From: an uncultured Mesorhizobium sp.
GTDB taxonomy: Bacteria > Pseudomonadota > Alphaproteobacteria > Rhizobiales > Rhizobiaceae
DNA length: 12,300 bases
Reading direction: 5' to 3'
NCBI GenBank assembly: GCA_950071955.1
Contig: CATMOC010000052.1
Span: 1 to 12,300, forward strand
In this document: positions 7,131 through 12,300 of the stretch, in pieces
Position numbering within the stretch: the stretch's first letter is position 1
Layout: every line of letters begins with the position of its first letter
Notes under the pieces: model-generated
Told to the model about the DNA's origin: nothing
Database searches by the model: none
The model's input: the letters and a program-made list of their open reading frames with translations, nothing else
Made by a program: the position numbers and the translations under genes

Positions 7131-7184
7131 ATGACGACAGGGATCATTCTCGTAGTAGGCGCGCGGATGGGCAGGGCGGTGTAA
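7131..7184 (+). CDS. ilvL: ilv leader peptide (17 aa, attenuator control peptide)
   Basis: The short frame encodes MTTGIILVVGARMGRAV. The consecutive codons ATC ATT CTC GTA GTA (7143-7157) give Ile-Ile-Leu-Val-Val, all three branched-chain amino acids, the hallmark of a control peptide for a branched-chain operon. When charged Ile, Leu or Val tRNA is scarce, a ribosome would stall there and prevent the downstream terminator from forming. No Shine-Dalgarno site precedes the ATG, and the predicted transcription start is only 0-5 bases upstream, suggesting leaderless or near-leaderless translation. An ATG at 7119 would add MSAP but overlaps the predicted -10 box. The stop codon lies in the loop of a hairpin (7175-7189). 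The gene is separated from ilvB by the terminator at 7218-7240. Confidence 0.75.
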   Translation: MTTGIILVVGARMGRAV

Positions 7185-7217
7185 CCGCCGGGCGACAGCA
7201 CCCCATGCGCGACACAC

Positions 7218-7240
7218 AGGCTCCTCCGGGGGCCTTTTTT
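7218..7240 (+). terminator. Attenuator terminator ahead of ilvB
   Basis: AGGCTCC (7218-7224) pairs with GGGGCCT (7229-7235), including one G-U pair, around the loop TCCG. A run of six T (7235-7240) follows. It stands 66 bp before the ilvB start with no complete gene between it and the promoter except the leader peptide. Its only plausible job is premature termination of the operon transcript, giving an RNA of about 110-115 nt. Confidence 0.85.
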
Positions 7241-7306
7241 ATTGCTCGAAACGGAACTAGACGCCTTCAATCGCCCCGCAGGGCGGACAGCAACGGGAAC
7301 AGGACG

Positions 7307-9094
7307 ATGAACAAGGCTCAGAGCGAGACCGGTCGGCGCGAAATGACGGGAGCCGAGATGGTCGTGCAGGCGCTGATCGATAATGGGGTCAAGCACATCT
7401 TCGGCTATCCCGGCGGGGCGGTTCTTCCGATCTACGACGAATTGTTCCAGCAGGAAGAAGTGCAGCACATCCTCGTCCGTCACGAGCAGGGCGCCGGCCA
7501 CGCTGCCGAAGGCTACGCCCGTTCCACCGGAAAGGCGGGCGTGATGCTCGTCACCTCGGGTCCGGGCGCCACCAACGCGGTGACACCGCTGCAGGACGCG
7601 CTGATGGATTCCATCCCACTCGTCTGCATTACCGGGCAGGTTCCGACGTCGCTGATCGGATCGGACGCATTCCAGGAGTGCGACACGGTCGGGATCACGC
7701 GGCCCTGCACCAAGCACAACTGGCTGGTGAAGGACGTCAACGAACTGGCCGGCATCCTGCACGAGGCCTTCCACATCGCCACGACGGGGCGCCCGGGTCC
7801 GGTGGTCGTCGACGTGCCGAAGGACATCCAGTTTGCCAGGGGCATCTACACGCCGCCGCAGACCGCGCCGCGCACGTCCTACCAGCCCAAGATGCAGGGC
7901 GATCTGGAAGCGATCAAGGCCGCCGTGGCGCTGATGGCGACGGCCAAGAGGCCGGTGATCTATACGGGCGGCGGCGTCATCAATTCCGGACCCGAAGCCA
8001 GCCACCTGCTGCGCGAACTGGTGGACCTGACCGGCTTCCCGATCACCTCGACGCTGATGGGGCTCGGCGCCTATCCGGCGAGCGGCAGGAAATGGCTCGG
8101 CATGCTCGGCATGCACGGCACCTACGAGGCCAACATGGCCATGCACGACTGCGACGTGATGCTGTGCCTCGGCGCGCGCTTCGACGACCGCATTACCGGC
8201 CGCATCAATGCCTTCTCGCCGAACTCGAAGAAGATCCACGTCGATATCGATCCGTCGTCGATCAACAAGAACGTTCGCGCCGACGTGCCGATCATCGGCG
8301 ATGTCGGCCGCGTGCTGGAGGACATGGTTCGGCTGTGGCGCGCGACCGTGCGGCAGGACAAGAGCGCGCTGCATCCCTGGTTCGAGCAGATCGAGCGCTG
8401 GCGCGCCCGCGACTGCCTCGCTTATCGACCTAACGACGACGTCATCATGCCGCAGTACGCCATCCAGCGGCTCTACGAGGCGACGAAGGATCGCGATACC
8501 TACATCACCACCGAAGTCGGGCAGCACCAGATGTGGGCCGCCCAGCACTACGGCTTCGAGAAGCCGAACCGCTGGATGACTTCGGGCGGACTGGGCACGA
8601 TGGGCTACGGGCTGCCGGCGGCGCTGGGCGTGCAGATCGCGCATCCGGAAGCGCTGGTCATCGACATCGCCGGCGATGCCTCGGTGCAGATGACGATCCA
8701 GGAGATGAGCGCGGCCGTCCAGTTCGACGCGCCGATCAAGATCTTCATCCTGAACAACCAGTACATGGGCATGGTGCGCCAGTGGCAGCAACTCCTGCAC
8801 GGCAACCGGCTGTCGCATTCCTATACCGAGGCGATGCCCGACTTCGTGAAGCTGGCGGAAGCCTATGGCGGCCACGGCATCCGCTGCGAGAAGCCGGGCG
8901 AACTCGACGATGCCATCGCCGAGATGATCGAGGTAAGGAAGCCGGTGCTCTTCGACTGCCGGGTGGCGACGCTCGCCAACTGCTTTCCGATGATCCCATC
9001 GGGCAAGGCGCACAACGAGATGCTGCTGCCCGACGAGGCAACCGACGAGGCGGTGGCGAACGCAATCGACGCCAAGGGCAGGGAACTGGTGTGA
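7307..9094 (+). CDS. ilvB: Acetolactate synthase (acetohydroxyacid synthase) large catalytic subunit
   Basis: First common step of valine, leucine and isoleucine synthesis. It condenses two pyruvates, or pyruvate with 2-oxobutyrate, using ThDP, Mg2+ and FAD. The protein is 595 aa, the usual length. The ThDP-activating glutamate is Glu60 in RHEQGAGHAAEGYAR. The C-terminal ThDP/Mg motif runs from GDA (456-458) to NN (483-484) in FILNNQYMGMVRQWQQ. Residues that set sensitivity to sulfonylurea-type inhibitors in plants and bacteria are present in ordinary form (Pro in TGQVPTSLIG, Trp493). The ATG at 7307 is supported by GGGA at 7295-7298 (8-base spacing). The product is cytoplasmic and works with the regulatory subunit IlvH encoded downstream. 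Expression is probably governed by the attenuator upstream. The alternative name ilvI (AHAS III) cannot be excluded. Confidence 0.97.
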   Translation: MNKAQSETGRREMTGAEMVVQALIDNGVKHIFGYPGGAVLPIYDELFQQEEVQHILVRHEQGAGHAAEGYARSTGKAGVMLVTSGPGATNAVTPLQDALMDSIPLVCITGQVPTSLIGSDAFQECDTVGITRPCTKHNWLVKDVNELAGILHEAFHIATTGRPGPVVVDVPKDIQFARGIYTPPQTAPRTSYQPKMQGDLEAIKAAVALMATAKRPVIYTGGGVINSGPEASHLLRELVDLTGFPITSTLMGLGAYPASGRKWLGMLGMHGTYEANMAMHDCDVMLCLGARFDDRITGRINAFSPNSKKIHVDIDPSSINKNVRADVPIIGDVGRVLEDMVRLWRATVRQDKSALHPWFEQIERWRARDCLAYRPNDDVIMPQYAIQRLYEATKDRDTYITTEVGQHQMWAAQHYGFEKPNRWMTSGGLGTMGYGLPAALGVQIAHPEALVIDIAGDASVQMTIQEMSAAVQFDAPIKIFILNNQYMGMVRQWQQLLHGNRLSHSYTEAMPDFVKLAEAYGGHGIRCEKPGELDDAIAEMIEVRKPVLFDCRVATLANCFPMIPSGKAHNEMLLPDEATDEAVANAIDAKGRELV

Positions 9095-9098
9095 TTTG

Positions 9099-9359
9099 AT
9101 GCCGTCGACCCACCCATTCGTCGTGATGCAGGATCGCTATTCGGGTGTCTATTCCGGTGGCGGCTGGCTGGCCATCACCTGTGCTACAGACCTGACGGAG
9201 GAGGGGGTGACGCGCGCCGATTTCTGCCTGATGTCGGACGATGGACCGTTGGGCTCCGACGTTGACGCTTCGATGTTCTGGGTCGATCCGCCTTCCTGGA
9301 TCGCAGTCGGCAGCACCCCCGATGAAGCGCTTGAAAAGCTAAGGAAAATCCTGAAATGA
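9099..9359 (+). CDS. Unrecognised small protein between ilvB and ilvH
   Basis: The frame encodes 86 aa from ATG 9099 (87 from a TTG at 9096); a later ATG at 9126 would give 77. I do not recognise a family with confidence. It has an aromatic, glycine-rich strand pair (DRYSGVYSGGGWLAITCA), a middle part rich in Asp, and a final TPDEALEKLRKILK helix after SWIAVGS. The pattern of a strand followed by a G-[ST]-TP-x-EAL-helix recalls the HicB-like antitoxin fold, but there is no HicA toxin and this is only a resemblance. It starts 4 bp after the ilvB stop with no clear Shine-Dalgarno site. Its TGA overlaps the ilvH ATG (ATGA, 9356-9359), so ilvH translation probably depends on it. It is acidic and lacks signal or membrane segments. 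It is likely real, given the tight packing inside an operon. Confidence 0.75.
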   Translation: MPSTHPFVVMQDRYSGVYSGGGWLAITCATDLTEEGVTRADFCLMSDDGPLGSDVDASMFWVDPPSWIAVGSTPDEALEKLRKILK

Positions 9360-9928
9360 ACGCCCAGCTCCAGCCCACCGGCTCCGCCTATTTCATCGCC
9401 AGCGAGACCGAGAAACCGGTAACCCATACGCTCTCCGTCCTCGTCGACAACGAGCCCGGCGTGCTCGCGCGCGTCATCGGGCTGTTCTCGGGGCGGGGCT
9501 ACAACATCGACAGCTTGACCGTGTCGGAAACCGAGCACGAGAAGCATCTCTCGCGCATCACCATCGTCACGCGCGGCACGCCGCACGTGCTGGAGCAGAT
9601 CAGGCATCAGCTGGAACGCATCGTGCCTGTGCACAGGGTGGTCGATCTCTCGGTCGTGGCGCAGGAGCGCGGACAAGATCGTCCGCTGGAGCGCGAACTG
9701 GCCATGGTGAAGGTTTCGGGAACGGGAGACGACCGCGTCGAGGCGCTGCGTCTTGCCGACGCCTTCCGCGCCCAGGTGATCGATGCCAACACCGAGCACT
9801 TCATCTTCGAGATCACCGGTCGAGTCTCCAAGATCGAGCAGTTCATTGCGATCATGAAGCCGCTGGGGCTCGTCGAAGTCTGTCGTACGGGCGTGGCGGC
9901 GATGAACCGCGGACCCGAGGGGATGTAA
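9356..9928 (+). CDS. ilvH: Acetolactate synthase small regulatory subunit
   Basis: It activates the IlvB catalytic subunit and confers feedback inhibition by valine. The protein is 190 aa. An N-terminal extension of about 20 residues precedes the ACT domain (about 23-95), with THTLSVLVDNEPGVLARVIGLFSGRGYNIDSL split across its first strands and effector-binding helix. The second domain (about 98-180) begins after the VVDLSVVAQ segment, with RELAMVKV, and ends near the MKPLGLVEVCRTG motif typical of this subunit. Its ATG overlaps the stop of the small upstream gene in an ATGA, with AAGGAAAA just upstream as a modest ribosome-binding site. It is the last gene before the operon terminator. Confidence 0.96.
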   Translation: MNAQLQPTGSAYFIASETEKPVTHTLSVLVDNEPGVLARVIGLFSGRGYNIDSLTVSETEHEKHLSRITIVTRGTPHVLEQIRHQLERIVPVHRVVDLSVVAQERGQDRPLERELAMVKVSGTGDDRVEALRLADAFRAQVIDANTEHFIFEITGRVSKIEQFIAIMKPLGLVEVCRTGVAAMNRGPEGM

Positions 9929-9942
9929 GGGGAGGATTTGTC

Positions 9943-9967
9943 GGCGACGTCGCCTGGCATCACCAGG
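9943..9967. repeat. Perfect palindrome and adjoining hairpin after ilvH
   Basis: GGCGACGTCGCC (9943-9954) is a perfect 12 bp palindrome. Next to it, CCTGG (9953-9957) and CCAGG (9963-9967) can form a short stem. Both lie between the ilvH stop and the operon terminator. They could be mRNA 3' structure protecting the transcript or a protein-binding site; nothing decides between these. Confidence 0.3.
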
Positions 9968-9984
9968 TCAAGAAATCCGGAAAT

Positions 9985-10017
9985 GAGGCTCGACGACAAG
10001 CGCCGAGCCTCTTCTTT
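9985..10017 (+). terminator. Intrinsic terminator of the ilv operon, possibly bidirectional
   Basis: GAGGCTCG (9985-9992) pairs perfectly with CGAGCCTC (10004-10011) around an 11-base loop, followed on the plus strand by TTCTTTC. It lies between the converging ilvH and cyanovirin-like genes. On the minus strand the hairpin is followed by ATTTCC, so it may end both transcripts, more weakly in that direction. Confidence 0.75.
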
Positions 10018-10026
10018 CGGAGCCGA

Positions 10027-10473
10027 TCAATACGGGTACTTCAGCTCGCCTTCGATGTTGTTGACGTCCCAGATCGCCGTCGACGCGTCGAGGTAGTTGC
10101 CTTGCGACGTGCGGCAGCTGCCCATCAGCATCACGCCGGACGGACCTCCCATCTGGATGCTCATGTTCTCGCAGGAGCGCTGGAACGATGACGGGTTGTT
10201 GCCGGCCGTATGGGTCAGTTTGCCTTCGGAGTTGTCGATGCCCTTGATGACAACGGTGGCGGCGTTGACCGAACCGTTGCTGCGGCGGCAGTCGGCGGCG
10301 ATCATCGCGTTGCCATCCTGCTCGGTGTAACGGATGTTCGAGCAGCTGTCCTGGAACGTGGAGCGCTGCTGGGCCGAGGCGACGGTCGACGCGCCGACGG
10401 TGAAGACCGCCGCGAGAAGCCCCGCGCCACAGATCGCAGGCACCGAACGGGTGATGTTTACAAACATTTTCAA
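10027..10473 (-). CDS. Secreted cyanovirin-N homology (CVNH) domain protein
   Basis: The product is 148 aa. Residues 1-34 form a signal peptide (cleavage expected at ASA/QQ), so the protein is exported. The mature part has two clear internal repeats of about 50 residues, each with the CVNH pattern SFQxSCxN...CR...IxGIDNxEGKL: 38-86 and 96-144. Cysteines are at 44 and 62 in repeat 1 and 101 and 120 in repeat 2. CVNH proteins are often carbohydrate-binding lectins; a sugar ligand is likely by family, not shown here. The start is a TTG at 10473, preferred because AGGAGG (complement of 10480-10485) sits 6 bases upstream; the ATG at 10467 (12-base spacing) would drop two residues. It is a single gene convergent with ilvH. 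Confidence 0.85.
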   Translation of the reverse strand: MKMFVNITRSVPAICGAGLLAAVFTVGASTVASAQQRSTFQDSCSNIRYTEQDGNAMIAADCRRSNGSVNAATVVIKGIDNSEGKLTHTAGNNPSSFQRSCENMSIQMGGPSGVMLMGSCRTSQGNYLDASTAIWDVNNIEGELKYPY

Positions 10474-10861
10474 GAGAACCCTCCTAATACGATTTCTTCA
10501 AGTGTTAGAGAGGCCTAGTCGGCATTAGGGTGGCCGGTTCAGCCGAAAGGTGACCTAACGTAACCCAGATGAACCGAGGATGAATAAGATTGAACGCACG
10601 CGCGTTCGTCGCCGGGCGGAAAATCGTCGCCGTGGCCGTCGACGGGGACCGCTCTCCGCGCCTGCTGACGGGAATGGGGGGGTGATGAGGGCGAAGCGCA
10701 GCCTCTCGCGGCAAGCGATCCTGCCATGGCGCGTGAAAAGGTTGCCAGACGAGGCCCAAGGCCATTCGCCCACCTGAAGCTGAACCTGTTTCCGATGTAG
10801 GCACCGGCTTCGATACAGACTTCCTTGTCGCGACTGAGTTGTGGCGAAGCCGTGCCGCCCC
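10474..10861. other. Gene-poor gap between the CVNH gene and parE
   Basis: This 388 bp stretch lies downstream of parE and upstream of the CVNH gene; both are read on the minus strand. It must contain the CVNH promoter, but I see no clear -35/-10 pair. AGGAGG at the left edge (complement of 10480-10485) is the CVNH ribosome-binding site. GAACGC (10592-10597) and GCGTTC (10602-10607) form a short inverted repeat around ACGC. No clear T-run terminator follows parE. A plus-strand frame at 10580-10777 encodes an arginine-rich 65 aa peptide that looks like noise. No RNA gene was recognised. Confidence 0.5.
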
Positions 10862-12300
10862 TCAGATATCCAGCTCTTCCGTATGCGCGAATTCCGCCCG
10901 CTCCTGGATGAAGCGGAACCGGGCATCCGGCTTGGTGCCCATGAGGGCGTCGACCATCGACTTCGTCGCCGCGGCATCGTCCAGCACCTCGACCCGAAGC
11001 AGCATGCGCTTCTTCTTGTCCATGGTGGTCTCCTTGAGCTGGGCGGCCATCATCTCGCCGAGACCCTTGAAGCGGCCGAGCTCGATCTTGCCCTTGCCGG
11101 TGAATTCGGTGCGCAGCAGTTCGTCCTTGTGGGCGTCGTCGCGCGCATAGGCGACCTTGCCGCCCTGGCTGATGCGGTAGAGGGGCGGCACGGCCAGGAA
11201 GAGATGGCCGCCGCGGATCAGGTCCGGCATCTCCTGATAGAAGAAGGTGATGAGCAGGGACGCGATGTGGGCGCCGTCCACGTCCGCGTCGGTCATGATG
11301 ATCACGCGGTCGTAGCGCAGGTCCTCGTCGCGGTACTTCGAGCGGGTGCCGCAGCCGAGCGCCTGGATCAGGTCCGAAATCTGCTGGTTGGCAGCGAGCT
11401 TGTCGGAGCCGGCCGAGGCGACGTTCAGGATCTTGCCGCGCAGCGGCAGCACCGCCTGGCTGGCGCGGTCGCGCGCCTGCTTGGCCGAACCGCCGGCCGA
11501 ATCGCCCTCGACGATGAAGATTTCCGCCCCCGCTGCGGCGTTCTGCGAACAGTCGGCCAGCTTGCCGGGCAGCCGCAGCTTGCGTACTGCGCTCTTGCGG
11601 GACACTTCCTTTTCCTGGCGCCGGCGCACCCGATCGTCGGCGCGCGCGATGACCCATTCCAGGAGTTTCGAAGCTTCCTGCGGATTGTCGGCTAGCCAGT
11701 GGTCGAACTGGTCGCGGACGGCCGTCTCGACGATGCGCTGGGCCTCCAGGGTGGCCAGGCGATCCTTTGTCTGGCCGACGAATTCCGGCTCGCGGATGAA
11801 CACCGACAGCATGCTGGCGGCCGAGATCATCACGTCCTCGGAGGTGATGATCGAGCCGCGCTTGTTGCCGGTCAGTTCGGCGTGCGCGCGCAGGCCGCGG
11901 GTCAGCACGCCGCGGAAGCCGGCCTCGTGCGTGCCGCCCTCGGGCGTCGGAATGGTGTTGCAGTAGGAATTGACGAAGCCGTCGCCGCCATACCAGGTGA
12001 CCGCCCACTCGACCGAGCCGTGGCCGGCCTGCTTGTCGCTCTTGCCGGCAAAGATCTCGCGCGTGACCTGAAAATCGTCGCCGAGCGAGGCGGCCAGATA
12101 GTCCTTCAGCCCGCCGGGAAAATGGAACACCGCCTTGGTGGGCGTCTCGTCCTTGCCGGTGATGAGTTCCGGCGCGCAGGACCAGCGGATCTCGACGCCG
12201 CCGAACAGATACGCCTTCGACCGCGCCATGCGGCAGAGCCGCGCCGGCTCGAACTTCGCGCCCTTGCCGAAGATCTGCTCGTCGGGATGGAAGCGCGTGC
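10862..12300 (-). CDS. parE: DNA topoisomerase IV subunit B (ParE), 5' end beyond window
   Basis: The ATPase subunit of topoisomerase IV, which decatenates daughter chromosomes with ParC. The window holds the last 478 or so codons; the N-terminal part of the GHKL ATPase domain is missing and the frame is open to base 12300. Seen in order are FHPDEQIFGKGAKFEPARL, MARSKAYLFGGVEIRW, the transducer domain with the conserved FVGQTKDRL lysine loop, the TOPRIM motif EGDSAGG (coding bases 11489-11509), TDADVDG (about 11274-11294), and the C-terminal end FAHTEELDI. Absence of a GyrB-type insertion and the EELDI end favour ParE over GyrB. The ATG at 12229 is internal, not the start, because conserved ParE sequence continues upstream of it in frame. 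Confidence 0.95.
   Translation of the reverse strand, partial: TRFHPDEQIFGKGAKFEPARLCRMARSKAYLFGGVEIRWSCAPELITGKDETPTKAVFHFPGGLKDYLAASLGDDFQVTREIFAGKSDKQAGHGSVEWAVTWYGGDGFVNSYCNTIPTPEGGTHEAGFRGVLTRGLRAHAELTGNKRGSIITSEDVMISAASMLSVFIREPEFVGQTKDRLATLEAQRIVETAVRDQFDHWLADNPQEASKLLEWVIARADDRVRRRQEKEVSRKSAVRKLRLPGKLADCSQNAAAGAEIFIVEGDSAGGSAKQARDRASQAVLPLRGKILNVASAGSDKLAANQQISDLIQALGCGTRSKYRDEDLRYDRVIIMTDADVDGAHIASLLITFFYQEMPDLIRGGHLFLAVPPLYRISQGGKVAYARDDAHKDELLRTEFTGKGKIELGRFKGLGEMMAAQLKETTMDKKKRMLLRVEVLDDAAATKSMVDALMGTKPDARFRFIQERAEFAHTEELDI

Larger units (their letters stand above)
7131..7240 (+). promoter_or_regulatory. Transcription attenuator of the ilvB operon
   Basis: Three hand-found pairings support it. 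First, GCGC (7161-7164) and ATGGG (7167-7171) can pair with CCCAT (7202-7206) and GCGC (7207-7210), enclosing a GGCGGT/ACCGCC hairpin (7175-7180 with 7184-7189). Second, a tentative antiterminator pairs CCGGG (7188-7192) with TCCGG (7225-7229) and AGC (7197-7199) with GCT (7220-7222). Third, the terminator hairpin is at 7218-7235. The second pairing excludes the third, and a ribosome stalled at 7143-7157 would disrupt the first. This matches classical leader-peptide attenuation. The exact fold needs calculation; the antiterminator is the least certain part. Confidence 0.7.

Noticed and set aside
7070..9013. Long minus-strand open frame (647 codons) opposite ilvB
   Set aside because: It mirrors the ilvB codons; its His-, Arg- and Asp-rich translation resembles no family, and ilvB motifs are complete on the plus strand.
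9099..9359. The small ilv-operon protein as a HicAB toxin-antitoxin antitoxin
   Set aside because: Only a loose fold-like resemblance; there is no adjacent HicA-like gene and no DNA-binding domain. It is left as unrecognised.
9938..10090. Short plus-strand frame from a TTG after ilvH, preceded by GGGGAGG
   Set aside because: The purine-rich stretch directly abuts the start with poor spacing, and the frame runs through the palindrome and terminator into the convergent gene. The translation has no pattern.
10580..10777. 65-codon plus-strand frame encoding an arginine-rich peptide in the gap before parE
   Set aside because: No Shine-Dalgarno site or operon context, and composition typical of random GC-rich DNA. 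It was not listed as a gene.
10539..12008. Long minus-strand open frame (489 codons) overlapping parE
   Set aside because: It is a shifted frame on the same strand as parE with Arg/Gly/Pro-rich low-complexity translation; ParE motifs run intact in the correct frame.

Overview
The window looks like chromosomal DNA from a GC-rich alphaproteobacterium of the order Hyphomicrobiales (Rhizobiales), probably Mesorhizobium-like. This is inferred from protein sequence resemblance (ParE ending in EELDI, SerB, MiaA, AHAS) and from gene order: a Do-type protease, serB, miaA and ilvB/ilvH lie close together in many members of that order. I see no mobile element, CRISPR array, rRNA or tRNA, and no obvious compositional island. 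Most of the window is core housekeeping DNA. The interesting parts are in the control regions and small genes.

Left part (1-4200). A periplasmic Do/HtrA serine protease (130-1629, +) ends at a strong intrinsic terminator. A 16-17 bp direct repeat with an exact 20 bp period lies upstream of it. On the minus strand, serB (phosphoserine phosphatase) and a RimJ/RimL-type GNAT acetyltransferase form a coupled pair sharing an ATGA stop/start. serB is head-to-head with miaA (tRNA dimethylallyltransferase, +), and the two start regions overlap by 23 bp.

Middle (4200-7000). A membrane-anchored diguanylate cyclase with an intact inhibitory site (+) faces a 615-residue HerA-like hexameric ATPase (-) that has no NurA partner in view.

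Right-middle (7000-10030). The branched-chain amino acid operon ilvB - small ORF - ilvH (+) is preceded by what reads as a classical transcription attenuator. It has a promoter, a 17-codon leader peptide with consecutive Ile-Ile-Leu-Val-Val codons, alternative hairpins and an intrinsic terminator ending in six T. The leader start is only a few bases from the predicted transcription start and lacks a Shine-Dalgarno site. An unrecognised 87-residue protein is encoded between ilvB and ilvH, and its stop overlaps the ilvH start. The operon ends at a hairpin terminator shared with the convergent gene.

Right end (10027-12300). A secreted two-repeat cyanovirin-N-homology protein (-) is followed by a gene-poor gap of about 390 bp. 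Then comes the C-terminal four-fifths or so of parE (topoisomerase IV subunit B, -), which runs off the window.

All motif and structure calls were made by eye. No similarity search or RNA folding program was run.
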